Shown in pieces: positions 24,810-35,017 of a stretch of 64,000 nucleotides of DNA. The translations under genes and the position numbers were made by a program. Source of the DNA: Akkermansia biwaensis (GTDB lineage: Bacteria; Verrucomicrobiota; Verrucomicrobiia; Verrucomicrobiales; Akkermansiaceae); contig NZ_AP025943.1 in NCBI RefSeq assembly GCF_026072915.1, forward strand, positions 682,001 to 746,000, written 5' to 3'. Each line of letters starts with the position of its first letter. The first letter of the stretch is position 1. Below the pieces are notes generated by a model, which saw only the letters and a list, made by a program, of their open reading frames with translations, was not told the origin of the DNA and did not search any database.

Positions 24810-27482
24810 ATGTCTGATCTGCCCAAAGCATATGATCCGTCCCTCGTGGAAGAAAAGTGGCAATCCCTCTGGATTGAAGAAGGTTGTTTCAAGGCTGACC
24901 CGGCTTCCGAAAAGCCTGCCTACTCCGTCGTCATTCCTCCCCCCAACGTCACGGGAGTGCTCCACCTGGGCCATGTGCTGAACAACACCATTCAGGATAT
25001 CCTGGTGCGCCGCGCGCGGCAGAAGGGATATGAAGCCCTGTGGCTTCCCGGAACGGACCATGCGGGCATCGCCACGCAGGTGCGCGTGGAAAAGGACCTC
25101 AGGCAGACCACGTGCCAGACCCGCCATGACGTGGGCCGTGAAGCCTTTCTGAAAAAAGTGTGGGAATGGAAGGAAAAGCACGGCGGCATCATCATCAACC
25201 AGCTTCACAAGCTGGGCTGCTCCTGCGACTGGGACCGCGAACGCTTCACGATGGATGAGGAATACACCAGGGCCGTCGGGCAGGTCTTCATCGATCTCTT
25301 CAAGGAAGGCCTCATCTACCGAGGGCGCCGCATGGTCAACTGGTGCCCCGTCTCCCTCACGGCCCTTTCCGATGAGGAAGTCATCATGACGGAGCAGAAA
25401 AGCAAGCTCTACACCGTCCTGTACAAGCTGGAAGACGGCTCGGGCGCCCTTCATGTGGCCACCACCCGTCCGGAAACCATCATGGCGGACGTGGCCGTGG
25501 CCGTAAATCCCAGGGACCCGCGTTATGCCCATCTCATCGGCAAAAACGTGATGCGCCCGCTCAACTCCACGCCCATTCCCATCATCGGGGATGAATATGT
25601 GGAAATAGAATTCGGCACCGGCGCCCTCAAAATCACCCCGGCCCACGACAAGGCGGACTTTGAAATCGGCCAGAAATTCAATCTGGAAATCATCGACATC
25701 CTCACCCCCGACGGCCATATCAACTGCCCGGACGTTCCGGAGCTGCACGGCATGGACCGCTTTGACGCGCGCCATAAATCCGTGGAAATGCTGGAAGCCG
25801 CCGGCCTCATGATCAAAATTGAAGACTACGACAACAAGGTAGGCTTCTCCGAACGCGCCAACGTTCCAATCGAACCGCGCCTCTCCATGCAGTGGTTCCT
25901 CAAATACCCCTGCGTTCAGGAAGCTGCGGACGCCGTCGCGGATGGAGAAATCACCTTCCGCCCCGCCCGCTGGGCGAAAACCTATGCCCACTGGCTGGAA
26001 AACATTCAGGACTGGTGCATCTCCCGCCAGCTCTGGTGGGGGCATCGCATCCCCGTCTGGTACAGGAAAGACAAGGCGGAAGAACTCCGGAACGCTCCCG
26101 CGCTGGATGCCTCCGCCCTGGAAAACGGCTACATCTACGTGGGAACGGAACCTCCGGCGGATCCGGAAAACTGGACTCAGGACAACGATGTGATGGACAC
26201 GTGGTTCTCCTCCTGGCTGTGGCCCTTCGCTACGATGGACGATGCCACCCGCGCCAAATTCTACCCCACTACGGACCTGGTCACAGGGCCGGATATCATC
26301 TTCTTCTGGGTAGCCCGCATGATCATGGCCGGTTACCGCTTCCAGCATGAAAAACCATTCAGCAACGTCTTCTTCACCTCCATCATCCGCGACAAAATAG
26401 GGCGCAAGATGAGCAAATCCCTGGGCAACTCCCCGGACCCCCTGGACCTGATCGCCCACTACGGTGCGGATGGCCTCCGCTTCGGCCTCATGCGCATCGC
26501 CCCCACCGGGACGGACGTCCGCTTTGATGAAAGCCAGATCGGGGAAGGCCGCAACTTTGCCAACAAGCTCTACAACGCCACCCGTTTCCGCCTCATGCAG
26601 GGCCATGTGGGGAAAGAAGCCGCCCCGCAGTACTCCTCCGTTCACCTGGCTATCATTTCCAAGCTCAGGCAGCTCCACGCGGACGTGGAAAAAGCGCTGG
26701 CGGACTACGAATTCAATGCCTTGATCCAGGTGCTATACCAATTCTTCTGGAATGAATACTGCGACCGCTTCCTGGAAGCCGTCAAGGGCGACCTGAGGGA
26801 CGGCGCGGACGCCTCCGCACGGGCGGCTACCCTGACCGTTATGGACACGGTGCTCCGCCACTATCTGGCCCTGCTGCATCCCGTCATGCCTCACATCACG
26901 GAAGAACTCTGGTCCTCCCTGGGCTTTGCGGACGGCAACGGAGGACTGCCCCTCATGCTCACCCCCCTGCCCTCTCCGGACGGCCTGCTGGCCGGGGTGG
27001 ACGAGGAACGCATCACGCTTGCCTGCGCACAAGCCGCCGCCCTCTACGAAACGGCCAACAAGGCGCGCAACCTCAAGGCGGAATACGACCTGTCCAAAAA
27101 CAAAAACGTCAGCTTCGTCCTGAAAACGGCCAACGACGTTCCTCAGGACATCCTTTCCCGTCTCTCCATCCTGGCGAACGCCAAATCCGTCACCCGGGAC
27201 GCTTCCTACGCCGCCCCGAAGGGAACTCCTGCGGCTCTCACGCCTCTCGGAGAGCTCTTCCTGCCGCTGGAAGGCCTCATTGATGTGGAAGCAGAGCGGG
27301 AACGCCTGGGACGGGAACTGGACAAAATCTCCAAGGAAATTGTCAAATCATCCGCCAAGCTTGACAATGCGGGCTTTGTAGAACGTGCCCCTGCGGAAGT
27401 CGTTGCCCAGGAAAAGGAGCGTCTGGCGGACTGGAAGGCAAAACAGGCTCAACTGAAAGCGATGCTTGATTCCCTCTCCTAA
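24810..27482 (+). CDS. valS: Valyl-tRNA synthetase
   Basis: 890 residues from the ATG at 24810 (MSDLPKAYDPSLVEEKW); the upstream ATG at 24672 runs back through the terminator and is rejected. HLGH at 52-55 follows PPPNVTG. The editing domain has TTRPETIMADVAVAV and GTGALKITPAHD. Then come WFSSWLWPF and KMSKS at 533-537, followed by the anticodon-binding domain and the C-terminal coiled coil (LEGLIDVEAERERLGRELDKI). Class I enzyme charging tRNA-Val and clearing mischarged Thr. Confidence 0.97.
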   Translation: MSDLPKAYDPSLVEEKWQSLWIEEGCFKADPASEKPAYSVVIPPPNVTGVLHLGHVLNNTIQDILVRRARQKGYEALWLPGTDHAGIATQVRVEKDLRQTTCQTRHDVGREAFLKKVWEWKEKHGGIIINQLHKLGCSCDWDRERFTMDEEYTRAVGQVFIDLFKEGLIYRGRRMVNWCPVSLTALSDEEVIMTEQKSKLYTVLYKLEDGSGALHVATTRPETIMADVAVAVNPRDPRYAHLIGKNVMRPLNSTPIPIIGDEYVEIEFGTGALKITPAHDKADFEIGQKFNLEIIDILTPDGHINCPDVPELHGMDRFDARHKSVEMLEAAGLMIKIEDYDNKVGFSERANVPIEPRLSMQWFLKYPCVQEAADAVADGEITFRPARWAKTYAHWLENIQDWCISRQLWWGHRIPVWYRKDKAEELRNAPALDASALENGYIYVGTEPPADPENWTQDNDVMDTWFSSWLWPFATMDDATRAKFYPTTDLVTGPDIIFFWVARMIMAGYRFQHEKPFSNVFFTSIIRDKIGRKMSKSLGNSPDPLDLIAHYGADGLRFGLMRIAPTGTDVRFDESQIGEGRNFANKLYNATRFRLMQGHVGKEAAPQYSSVHLAIISKLRQLHADVEKALADYEFNALIQVLYQFFWNEYCDRFLEAVKGDLRDGADASARAATLTVMDTVLRHYLALLHPVMPHITEELWSSLGFADGNGGLPLMLTPLPSPDGLLAGVDEERITLACAQAAALYETANKARNLKAEYDLSKNKNVSFVLKTANDVPQDILSRLSILANAKSVTRDASYAAPKGTPAALTPLGELFLPLEGLIDVEAERERLGRELDKISKEIVKSSAKLDNAGFVERAPAEVVAQEKERLADWKAKQAQLKAMLDSLS

Positions 27483-27500
27483 AAGCATATTCTACCCGGA

Positions 27501-28346
27501 ATGAATGATCTTCAACAGTACTTTGAAGACCGGAAGCAATTCGTGGAATTGCTGGAAGCGGTCGGCATCAGTACGCTGAAGGAATTCTCCGCGATTGATC
27601 CCTTCACCGTTTTGCCTGAACTCCATCAGGCAAAACGGATACTGAAACTGGAGACGGAAATACCCGCGGCTCCCGTGTTCAGGGAATGGGTGGCCCAGGC
27701 CCTCACTGCTCCCAGGGCGGCAAGCCCGGACAGCATTACCCGGGCCGCAGACTTCATCCTGCCGCTCGCCACTCCTGTGAACACGACGGAGAAAACGGAA
27801 GAAACACCTAAAGTACTTCTCCCGGAGAGAAAATCCGCACCCGCCGGCAAGCCTGCGGCCTCCAAATCACAGTCCCGGGAAGAATACAGCTACCGTCCCG
27901 CCAAACCGGCTTCCGTGCAGGAACAGCCCAAAACCTATCTGCGGAAAAAAGGCATCAAGCACCTGACTCCTTTTCGGACCTGGATCGGAGCCGTAGCCGT
28001 TCTTCTCTTCTTCGCCAGCAGTATCTCCGCCATTGTCCTGACAACCATGATGCTGCTTAACGGAGAACGGGGCTGGCAAATCATCTGCCTCTGCTTCGGA
28101 CCCTGGATACTGGCCCTGATTCTTTACCTTGCCGTGGCTCTTCCCCGGAAATGCAGCGTATGCCGGGCACCCCTCTTCTCCTTTAAAAAATACAACCGCA
28201 ACAAGGCGGCCCACCACATTCCGCTGTTCGGTTATGTATTCGCGACAGCTCTGCATATATTCCTCTTCAACTGGTTCCGCTGTCCGGCCTGCGGCTCGGC
28301 CCAGCAGTTGGGCGGTAAATCCCCCGCAGAGAACGGCCGGCATTAA
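27501..28346 (+). CDS. Membrane protein with split zinc ribbon, unknown function
   Basis: 281 residues, 18 bp after valS and probably co-transcribed. Residues about 1-60 form a helical region (FVELLEAVGISTLKEFSAIDPF) reminiscent of DUF4332/helix-hairpin-helix units. Residues 60-155 are a Pro/Ser/Lys linker. Two adjacent transmembrane helices (about 160-185 and 192-213) follow. Then CSVC, a third hydrophobic helix and CPAC near the C-terminus. The four Cys may form one zinc site brought together around the helix. No family recognised. Confidence 0.65.
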   Translation: MNDLQQYFEDRKQFVELLEAVGISTLKEFSAIDPFTVLPELHQAKRILKLETEIPAAPVFREWVAQALTAPRAASPDSITRAADFILPLATPVNTTEKTEETPKVLLPERKSAPAGKPAASKSQSREEYSYRPAKPASVQEQPKTYLRKKGIKHLTPFRTWIGAVAVLLFFASSISAIVLTTMMLLNGERGWQIICLCFGPWILALILYLAVALPRKCSVCRAPLFSFKKYNRNKAAHHIPLFGYVFATALHIFLFNWFRCPACGSAQQLGGKSPAENGRH

Positions 28347-28574
28347 AAGGCCCCGGAAAACGGGCGCAAACTGCCGAAAAAGAGGGGGAAGCCTACAGAT
28401 TCATCAGGAAGCCTTCTCCGCCCTCTGAATGCTCCACAGAAGCATTTTCCATGGCACTTGTCTGCAACTCCGGAAACCTTGCCAACGGCTTTCCAAACAT
28501 CCGGATGCCATATTTCCTTCCGTATCCGCTCTCCCGGCTGCAAAAATGACAACGTACCCTTCTCAAACCGCCAT

Positions 28575-28605
28575 AAAAAAGCCGCCTCCCAAAAAGGAAG
28601 GCGGC
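28575..28605 (-). terminator. Rho-independent terminator closing the ribosomal operon after rplN
   Basis: Read on the minus strand, GCCGCCTTCC and GGGAGGCGGC pair with a T5 loop and are followed by six Ts. It lies 26 bp past the L14 stop. Confidence 0.92.
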
Positions 28606-28630
28606 ATTTCAACATCCTGGCGTGTCTCAA

Positions 28631-28996
28631 TTAGAGCACTTCCGGAGCAAGGGAAACAATCTTCATGAACTTCTTTTCACGGAGTTCACGGGCGACCGGC
28701 CCGAAAATACGGGTGCCGCGCGGGTTGTTGTCCTTGTCGATAATCACTACGGCGTTGCCGTCGAAACGAAGCACGGAGCCGTCGTCACGGCGGATCGGGG
28801 CGGCAGTACGCACCACAACAGCCTTCACCACGGTACCCTTCTTTACGGAAGCGGTAGGAATGGATTCACGGATGTGGCAGGTAATAATGTCGCCGATGTG
28901 GGCCTGACGCGTGCGCTTGCCGATAACGCCAATCATCTTGGCGGAGCGGGCGCCGGTATTGTCGGCCACCTGAACTAAGGATTCCATCTGGATCAT
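28631..28996 (-). CDS. rplN: 50S ribosomal protein L14
   Basis: 121 residues: [24 protein letters not shown] and the [14 protein letters not shown] block identify L14, which contacts 23S rRNA at the intersubunit face. It is the last gene of this run. rplX and the rest of the usual spc cluster do not follow. Confidence 0.97.
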   Translation of the reverse strand: MIQMESLVQVADNTGARSAKMIGVIGKRTRQAHIGDIITCHIRESIPTASVKKGTVVKAVVVRTAAPIRRDDGSVLRFDGNAVVIIDKDNNPRGTRIFGPVARELREKKFMKIVSLAPEVL

Positions 28997-29033
28997 GGTA
29001 TCAAATCTCCTCTATTTAATGGTTGATTCCTGA

Positions 29034-29306
29034 TTAGTGGGTAAGCACTTCCACCAGTTCCCAGCACTTGAGCTTGGAAAGCGGGCGGGTCTCAACGATA
29101 CGTACCTTATCGCCTACCTTGGCCATGGAATTCTCGTCGTGAGCGTAAAACTTCTTGCTCTTCTTGACGATCTTCTTGAACTTGGGGTGCGGAACGCGGG
29201 CAACGTATTCCACAACGATGGTCTTGTCCATCTTGGTGGAGGTCACCACGCCGACGCGCGTCTTGCGAAGGCCGGGCTTCTTGGTTGTTTCGGTTTGTTC
29301 GGACAT
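29034..29306 (-). CDS. rpsQ: 30S ribosomal protein S17
   Basis: 90 residues. [40 protein letters not shown] and [23 protein letters not shown] are S17. A primary 16S rRNA binder. The N-terminal 15 residues ([14 protein letters not shown]) are a short lineage extension. Confidence 0.96.
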   Translation of the reverse strand: MSEQTETTKKPGLRKTRVGVVTSTKMDKTIVVEYVARVPHPKFKKIVKKSKKFYAHDENSMAKVGDKVRIVETRPLSKLKCWELVEVLTH

Positions 29307-29355
29307 GGATTCTAAAAAATGTAGAATGTTCTGTTGTTACCGGAAATCCTGCAGC

Positions 29356-29559
29356 TTACGCTTCCCCGGTTTCACCCTGAATGGTGAGGACGCGGGCAAG
29401 GTCCTTGCGGACGGTACGGATTCTCTGGTTGTTTTCCAGCTGGCCCGTGGCCTGCTGGAGACGGAGATTGAAGAGTTCTTCACGAAGGCTGCGCACCAGA
29501 GCGGAAAGCTCCTTGGCGGACATAGCACGAAGTTCTTTGGCGGAGTTCTTATCGGACAT
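29356..29559 (-). CDS. rpmC: 50S ribosomal protein L29
   Basis: 67 residues. ELRAMSAKELSALVRSLREELFNLRLQQATGQLEN with RTVRKDLARVLTI is the L29 helical hairpin that lies near the peptide exit tunnel. 14 bp after rplP. Confidence 0.96.
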   Translation of the reverse strand: MSDKNSAKELRAMSAKELSALVRSLREELFNLRLQQATGQLENNQRIRTVRKDLARVLTIQGETGEA

Positions 29560-29573
29560 GGTGATGAGTAGCT

Positions 29574-29996
29574 TTAGTGTTGAACGCCTTGACGATAGAC
29601 GAAGCGGGTCGGCACGCCCAGCTTGTTGGAAGCCAGACGAAGGGCTTCACGGGCCTGGGATTCGGTCACGCCGCCAACTTCAAACAGGATGTTGCCGGGG
29701 CGGACAACGGCCACCCAGCCTTCAACGGCGCCTTTACCCTTACCCATACGTGTATCCGGGGGACGGGACGTAAAGGACTTCTGCGGGAAAATGCGGATAA
29801 ACACCTTACCTTTACGTTTCAGGTAACGGTTGATCGCAATACGGCAGGCTTCAATCTGGTTGTTGGTGATCCAACCGCGGTCGAGCACCTGAAGGCCGAA
29901 GTCACCAAAGGCAACATAGGTACCGCTGGTGGCATTGCCGGAACGGCTGCCGCGGTGCATCTTGCGGTGCTTCACTCTTTTGGGCATTAAAGGCAT
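29574..29996 (-). CDS. rplP: 50S ribosomal protein L16
   Basis: 140 residues: [22 protein letters not shown], then [41 protein letters not shown] and [17 protein letters not shown]16 organises the A-site region of the large subunit. The RMGKGKG segment near the hydroxylatable Arg position is conserved. Confidence 0.97.
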   Translation of the reverse strand: MPLMPKRVKHRKMHRGSRSGNATSGTYVAFGDFGLQVLDRGWITNNQIEACRIAINRYLKRKGKVFIRIFPQKSFTSRPPDTRMGKGKGAVEGWVAVVRPGNILFEVGGVTESQAREALRLASNKLGVPTRFVYRQGVQH

Positions 29997-30045
29997 ATCT
30001 TATTCCTCCTTATGTTAAGTGTGATGAATAGTGTAATGACGGGAC

Positions 30046-30735
30046 TCAGGCGCGCGGACGACGGGGACCGCGAGGACCGGACGGACGGGAATTCTGCTGG
30101 GAGACGACTTCGTCGCGCTTGTTCACCCAGCACTTCACGCCGATAATGCCGTACAGGGTACGGGCTTCGGCAAAGCCGTAGTCGATCGGCGTGCGGAGAG
30201 TCTGCAACGGCACTTTGCCTTCGCGGTACCATTCGGCACGAGCGATGTCGGCGCCGCCGAGACGGCCGGCGCAACGGATGCGGATACCGTCGGCACCGCG
30301 TTCCATGGCCACCTGCACGGCGCGCTTCATGGCGCGGCGGAAGGAAACACGGCGTTCCAGCTGGACGGCCACGTTCTCAGCGATAAGCTGGGCGTCCGTT
30401 TCAGGGGAGCGGATTTCCACGATGTCAATGTTGACCTGGGTGGAAGCGCCGCAAAGCCCCTGAAGGTACTGGCGGATCTTTTCAATTTCTTCACCCTTGC
30501 GGCCGATCACCAGACCCGGGCGGGCGGTGTGAACGGTGATGCGGACGCTGTTCCAAGCACGTTCAATCACGATGCTGGAAACGGCGGCGGACATCAGCTG
30601 CTCCTTGATGTATTTGCGCATTACCAAGTCTTCATGCAGCTTGGTGGCGTAATCCTGGCCCGTGGCGTACCACTTGGAGCGCCAGTCCTTGTTGACGGCG
30701 AGGCGGAACCCGATTGGATTTACTTTCTGACCCAT
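30046..30735 (-). CDS. rpsC: 30S ribosomal protein S3
   Basis: 229 residues: [14 protein letters not shown] domain with [16 protein letters not shown], and [37 protein letters not shown]. It forms part of the mRNA entry channel. The Arg/Pro tail ([14 protein letters not shown]) is a basic extension. Confidence 0.97.
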   Translation of the reverse strand: MGQKVNPIGFRLAVNKDWRSKWYATGQDYATKLHEDLVMRKYIKEQLMSAAVSSIVIERAWNSVRITVHTARPGLVIGRKGEEIEKIRQYLQGLCGASTQVNIDIVEIRSPETDAQLIAENVAVQLERRVSFRRAMKRAVQVAMERGADGIRIRCAGRLGGADIARAEWYREGKVPLQTLRTPIDYGFAEARTLYGIIGVKCWVNKRDEVVSQQNSRPSGPRGPRRPRA

Positions 30736-30775
30736 GATGTTAGTTCAGCTATATGTGTGTTAGATTGTGATGAAC

Positions 30776-31114
30776 TTAGCCTTCTTGATCGGCCAGTACA
30801 ACGGTGATGTGGGATGTGCGCTTCCGGATCATGTTGGCGGATCCTCGGGCGCGGGGCATGGTACGGCGCATGGTGGGACCTTCATCAACCATGACGGACT
30901 TGACGACGAGCGTATCGACAGACAATTCCGCATTGTTTTCAGCGTTGGCCACGGCGGACTTGAGCGTCTTATTCAGCAGATAGGCACCCTTCTTGGGGGT
31001 GTAGGACAGGATGTCGGTCGCCTGGGAGACGGACAAGCCTTGGATTTCTTGAGCAACATCGCGCATCTTCTTGGCAGAGATGCGGGCGTATTTGTAAACA
31101 GCTTTCACTTCCAT
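30776..31114 (-). CDS. rplV: 50S ribosomal protein L22
   Basis: 112 residues: VKAVYKYARISAKKMRDVAQEIQG, LNKTLKSAVANAENN and RTMPRARGSANMIRKRTSHITVVL, the hook that lines the exit tunnel. Separated from rpsS by the unrelated gene at 31154-31864. Confidence 0.97.
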   Translation of the reverse strand: MEVKAVYKYARISAKKMRDVAQEIQGLSVSQATDILSYTPKKGAYLLNKTLKSAVANAENNAELSVDTLVVKSVMVDEGPTMRRTMPRARGSANMIRKRTSHITVVLADQEG

Positions 31115-31153
31115 GGGTTTTTCCTCGTAGTGCAGGTTATTTATGAAGATGAT

Positions 31154-31864
31154 TTAATCGTTGGTTTTTACTGAGGCAGAATCTCCGACGCGCACCGGAT
31201 CGGCCGGCGCCATGAGCTTCTGAACAAGCGCGCCACACACATCCTTGCGAACGTCTGTGACCACGGCTTCTCCGATGGTTTGTGCTCCACGGGTCAGCAG
31301 CAATGGCATCCCGATTTGCATCCCGGCGGATTTTCCGACGTTGACCACCACCACTCCGGACTCGGAGTCGATGCTGAGCACCTTGGCTTCCGCCTGGGTT
31401 CCCGCGCCATCTCGCACGGGCTGTTGCCTGTATCCGAGCACGGAATCCAGCAGGCGCAGGGAACTTTCCACTGCCGTTCTGGCGTCCGCATCCTCGGATA
31501 TGGCCTGTTTCATGTAGGCGAGGATAGCTCCGGAGAGCTTGACTGACGCCTGTTCCAGCCGCTGAATGCGGTCGCTGAGAACTTCGATGTTAGCCATCGC
31601 CTGGATCAGGCGTTCCTCACTGTTACCTAGCGCTGCACCCCCCAAAGCCTCCAGCCGGGAACGGATGTCCAGAAGCTGGGCATTCGCGTTGTCGGCATCA
31701 ATGCGGGCTTGGGCGTAGGATGCCTTGAGAGCCGCATTTTGCTTTTCGAGGTGCTCGATTCTGCGCGTCAGTGCTGCCGTACCCTCTTCCGCTCCCTGCA
31801 TGGTTCCGCCCAGGCCGACAATGGCCAAGAGGGAATAGGCAAGGATGGAAGAAGGGTTCGACAT
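31154..31864 (-). CDS. Exported coiled-coil protein inserted in the S10 operon
   Basis: 236 residues, in the same direction as its ribosomal neighbours, 20 bp after rpsS and 39 bp before rplV. An N-terminal hydrophobic signal (SILAYSLLAIVGLGGTMQGA) is followed by a long coiled coil (about 30-150; RRIEHLEKQNAALKASYAQA). A beta-rich C-terminus (about 160-230) contains KVLSIDSESGVVVVNVGKSAGMQIGMPLLL and IGEAVVTDVRKDVCGALV. That GxVVVNVGxxxGxxxGM pattern resembles MreC-type or FlgT-C-type beta domains. Not ribosomal and not a known member of this operon. A periplasmic or envelope role is inferred from the signal. Confidence 0.8.
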   Translation of the reverse strand: MSNPSSILAYSLLAIVGLGGTMQGAEEGTAALTRRIEHLEKQNAALKASYAQARIDADNANAQLLDIRSRLEALGGAALGNSEERLIQAMANIEVLSDRIQRLEQASVKLSGAILAYMKQAISEDADARTAVESSLRLLDSVLGYRQQPVRDGAGTQAEAKVLSIDSESGVVVVNVGKSAGMQIGMPLLLTRGAQTIGEAVVTDVRKDVCGALVQKLMAPADPVRVGDSASVKTND

Positions 31865-31884
31865 GTTGATTGTTAACTTACTGA

Positions 31885-32154
31885 TTACTTCTTACCGATA
31901 CCGCCGTGCTGTTTGAAGACACGAGTCGGGGCAAATTCACCAAGCTTGTGGCCTACCATGTTTTCCGTGACGTACACGGTGGCAAAATTCTTGCCGGCGT
32001 GCACCAGGAAGGTCAAGCCTACGAAGTCAGGCGTAATCATGGATGCACGGCTCCAGGTCTTGATCGGCTTGCGATCGCCGGATTCAAGCTGAGCGTCGAT
32101 CTTGGCGAGAAGCTTTTGACTGACAAAAGGGCCTTTTTTGAGAGAACGTCCCAT
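31885..32154 (-). CDS. rpsS: 30S ribosomal protein S19
   Basis: 89 residues: [45 protein letters not shown] and [19 protein letters not shown]. It binds the 16S rRNA head together with S13. Confidence 0.97.
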   Translation of the reverse strand: MGRSLKKGPFVSQKLLAKIDAQLESGDRKPIKTWSRASMITPDFVGLTFLVHAGKNFATVYVTENMVGHKLGEFAPTRVFKQHGGIGKK

Positions 32155-32189
32155 GTTATATGATCCTAGTTAAAGTTATTGTGTATTGA

Positions 32190-33026
32190 TTACTTGGAGT
32201 TGCGGCGCTGTACAATGACGGAATCGCTGGGCTTGCGGAGACGGCGGGTCTTCTGGCCCTTGACATGGCCCCAGGGAGACTTCAGGTGCTGGCGGCCGCC
32301 ACCGGACTTGGACTTGCCTTCACCACCGCCGTTGGGGTGGTCGACGGGGTTCATCGTCATGCCGCGGACGGTGGGACGGACGCCCAGCCAGCGGGTGCGG
32401 CCGGCCTTGCCGGACATTTCGTTCATGTGCTGGGTATTGCCGACCTGACCGATGGTGCAGTAGCAATCCTCATTGAAACGGCGGATTTCACCGGAGGGCA
32501 TCTTGATCAGCGCATAACCTGCTTCACGGTTGGAAACGATGGCCTGCTGACCGGCTGCACGGGCAACCTTGCCGCCGGAACCCGGACGGATTTCAATGTT
32601 GTGAACGGAGGTACCCAGGGGAACGTTCTTCAAAGGCATGGCATTGCCAACCTTGGGAGCAACCTTCTGGCCGCTTTCCACCTTCATGCCTACCTGCAGG
32701 CCGTTGGGGGCCAGGATGTAGGACTTTTCACCGTCCTTGTATTCGATCAGGGCGATGCGGCAGGTGCGGTTGGGATCGTATTCGATGGTGAGCACGGTGG
32801 CAGGCACATCGAACTTGTTGCGCTTGAAGTCCACCAGGCGGTACTTGCGCTTGTGGCCACCGCCAATGTGACGGGTGGTGATGCGGCCGTTATTGTTGCG
32901 GCCACCGGACTTCTTGAGGGGACGGCAGAGACTCTTTTCCGGAGTGGAGGTAGTGATTTCGTCAAAGGACGGCCACACCTTGTAGCGGTTAGAGGGAGTA
33001 ACTGGCTTGAATGACTTGAGGGACAT
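32190..33026 (-). CDS. rplB: 50S ribosomal protein L2
   Basis: 278 residues, full length. [27 protein letters not shown] near the start and [24 protein letters not shown] near the C-terminus, which carries the conserved His near the peptidyl-transferase centre. A primary 23S rRNA binder. Confidence 0.98.
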   Translation of the reverse strand: MSLKSFKPVTPSNRYKVWPSFDEITTSTPEKSLCRPLKKSGGRNNNGRITTRHIGGGHKRKYRLVDFKRNKFDVPATVLTIEYDPNRTCRIALIEYKDGEKSYILAPNGLQVGMKVESGQKVAPKVGNAMPLKNVPLGTSVHNIEIRPGSGGKVARAAGQQAIVSNREAGYALIKMPSGEIRRFNEDCYCTIGQVGNTQHMNEMSGKAGRTRWLGVRPTVRGMTMNPVDHPNGGGEGKSKSGGGRQHLKSPWGHVKGQKTRRLRKPSDSVIVQRRNSK

Positions 33027-33052
33027 GATAGCTTTCCTTCCTAATAGGGGCT

Positions 33053-33337
33053 TTAAACGAGGTCAAGGGTTTCACCGTTGGCAAGCTTGATGTAAGCCTT
33101 TTTCCAATGGGCGGTGCGACCTGCGTCAGCACGGCGCTGACGCTTGAGCTTGCCGTCATAGTTGGCGGTACGGACAGAAGCGACCTTCTTGCCGAAAGCA
33201 ACTTCAACAGCCTTCTTGATTTCGATCTTGTTGGCGTCGCGGTCAACTTCAAGGACCAGCTCTCCGGTGGTTTCCTGGAGCATGGTGGCCTTTTCGCTGA
33301 TGCGCACCTTCTTAATGACTTGGTAAATGTCTTTCAT
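33053..33337 (-). CDS. rplW: 50S ribosomal protein L23
   Basis: 94 residues: [51 protein letters not shown] is the L23 core. It forms the SRP and trigger-factor docking site at the tunnel exit. 6 bp after rplD. Confidence 0.96.
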   Translation of the reverse strand: MKDIYQVIKKVRISEKATMLQETTGELVLEVDRDANKIEIKKAVEVAFGKKVASVRTANYDGKLKRQRRADAGRTAHWKKAYIKLANGETLDLV

Positions 33338-33343
33338 GGCTTC

Positions 33344-33952
33344 TTAAGCAGTACGGCTGGCGAGGGTTTCTAAAGCGTTGTCAACGAGGATCACTGCGTC
33401 AGCCTTCATGAGCTGTTCAATGTTCACTTCAGCGGCGGTCATCAGGAGCACGTCCTGAACGTTGCGGCCGGCGAGGTAGGTGGCTTCATCAAAAGAAGCG
33501 GCCACGATGAGCACTTTCTTGGCGTCTGTCAGATCCTTGACGGCCTTGATGAAAGACTTGGTCTTTCCGTCGGCCACGGAGAATTCGGCAACGGTGCTGA
33601 TTCTGGAAGCGGCGATCAGATCGCCCAGAACGCGGCGCAGGGCCAGACGGCGGGTGCTCTTGTTCACCTTCTTGGAATAGTCGCAGGGACGGGGGCCGAA
33701 GACCACGCCGCCGCCCACGAAAATGGGAGCGCGCTTGTCGCCGTGGCGGGCGTTGCCCGTACCCTTCTGGCGGAAGATCTTCTTGTTGTTGCCGCTGACT
33801 TCACCGCGGGTCTTGGTGTTGGCGGAACCGGTGCGGCGGTTTGCCTGATAAGCCACGATGAGATCGTGCACGGCCTGAGAGCCCTTGTCACTGCCTGCAA
33901 CCTGGATGTTGGCGGCAGCGGCGGCTTCTAATGTAAAGGTATTTGCGGACAT
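33344..33952 (-). CDS. rplD: 50S ribosomal protein L4
   Basis: 202 residues. [61 protein letters not shown] is the L4 extended loop reaching the exit tunnel. In E. coli L4 represses the S10 operon. No matching leader was recognised here. Confidence 0.97.
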   Translation of the reverse strand: MSANTFTLEAAAAANIQVAGSDKGSQAVHDLIVAYQANRRTGSANTKTRGEVSGNNKKIFRQKGTGNARHGDKRAPIFVGGGVVFGPRPCDYSKKVNKSTRRLALRRVLGDLIAASRISTVAEFSVADGKTKSFIKAVKDLTDAKKVLIVAASFDEATYLAGRNVQDVLLMTAAEVNIEQLMKADAVILVDNALETLASRTA

Positions 33953-33991
33953 AGATAGGTTTTCCTATATTCAATGTGTGGTTGCTAAAGC

Positions 33992-34627
33992 CTACTTCTT
34001 CTTGGCGGGGCGGATCACGAGGTAGGAACCGCGTGCACCGGGAACGGCGCCGGAGATGAGGATAACATTGTCTTCCGGACGAACAGCCACAACCTTCAGG
34101 TTCTGAACCGTGCGCCTGGCGTTGCCCATCTGCCCGGGCATCTTCTGGTTCTTCCAGACGCGGCCGGGGGTGGAGCAACCACCCACACCACCGGTACGGC
34201 GGTGCATCATGGAACCGTGGGCGGCGGGAGAGCCGTGGAAGTTGTGGCGGCGCATTGCACCCTGGAATCCCTTGCCCTTAGAAGTGCCGATCACGTCAAC
34301 CCACTGGCCGGCGGAAAAGAGATCCACGCCGGGATCTTCGGCGCCTTCGGCAGGCAGTTCGGAAGCTTCCACGCGGAATTCCTTGAGGAGCTTGGTGGGC
34401 TGAATGCCCAGTTTCTTGAAGTGGCCGGCCTGAGGCTTAGCCACACGGCTTTCCTTCTGCGCATCAAAGGCAACCTGAATGGCATTGTAGCCATCTTTGT
34501 CTTCCGTTTTGATCTGGGCGAAGGTGTTGCCCTTGACGTCAATGACGGTCACGGGCACCATAGCGCCGGATTCCTGGTCAAACAGACGGGTCATACCGAC
34601 CTTTTTTCCGATAAGTCCTAGAGCCAT
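33992..34627 (-). CDS. rplC: 50S ribosomal protein L3
   Basis: 211 residues: MALGLIGKKVGMTRLFDQESGAMVPVTVI, GTSKGKGFQGAMRRHNFHGSPAAHGSMMHRRTGGVG and GRVWKNQKMPGQMGNARRTVQNL. Initiates 50S assembly. Confidence 0.97.
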   Translation of the reverse strand: MALGLIGKKVGMTRLFDQESGAMVPVTVIDVKGNTFAQIKTEDKDGYNAIQVAFDAQKESRVAKPQAGHFKKLGIQPTKLLKEFRVEASELPAEGAEDPGVDLFSAGQWVDVIGTSKGKGFQGAMRRHNFHGSPAAHGSMMHRRTGGVGGCSTPGRVWKNQKMPGQMGNARRTVQNLKVVAVRPEDNVILISGAVPGARGSYLVIRPAKKK

Positions 34628-34672
34628 TGTAGTGTGTCTTTCTGTTTTTTTATTACTTATCCGGGTACCAAA

Positions 34673-34981
34673 CTAGATGCGGATCGTGATGTCCACGCCG
34701 GCGGGAAGGTTGAGCTTCTTGAGCTCATCAATCGTGCGTGCGGTCGGATCGACGATGTCGAGCAGGCGCTTGTGGGTGCGGATTTCAAATTGTTCAGCCG
34801 ACTTTTTGTTGACGTGAACGGAACGGTTCACGGAGAATTTCTCAATGCGGGTCGGCAGCGGGATCGGGCCGTGAACTTTGGCTCCGGTGCGCTTGGCGGT
34901 TTCAACGATCTCCTGGGAGGAGCGGTCGATGGCGCGGGAGTCGAAAGCGCGGAGTCGAATGCGGATTTTTGGACTTTGCAT
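34673..34981 (-). CDS. rpsJ: 30S ribosomal protein S10
   Basis: 102 residues: [40 protein letters not shown] and the terminal [26 protein letters not shown]. Head protein of 30S and also the NusB partner in antitermination. It follows fusA directly; no tuf gene lies between them. Confidence 0.97.
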   Translation of the reverse strand: MQSPKIRIRLRAFDSRAIDRSSQEIVETAKRTGAKVHGPIPLPTRIEKFSVNRSVHVNKKSAEQFEIRTHKRLLDIVDPTARTIDELKKLNLPAGVDITIRI

Positions 34982-35017
34982 GGACGTGCGGTCTATTGGT
35001 TATACTTCAAAGGTTGT

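Noticed and set aside
24714-26678. A 654-codon minus-strand frame opposite valS
   Set aside because: Shadow of ValRS, whose HLGH and KMSKS motifs fix the coding strand.
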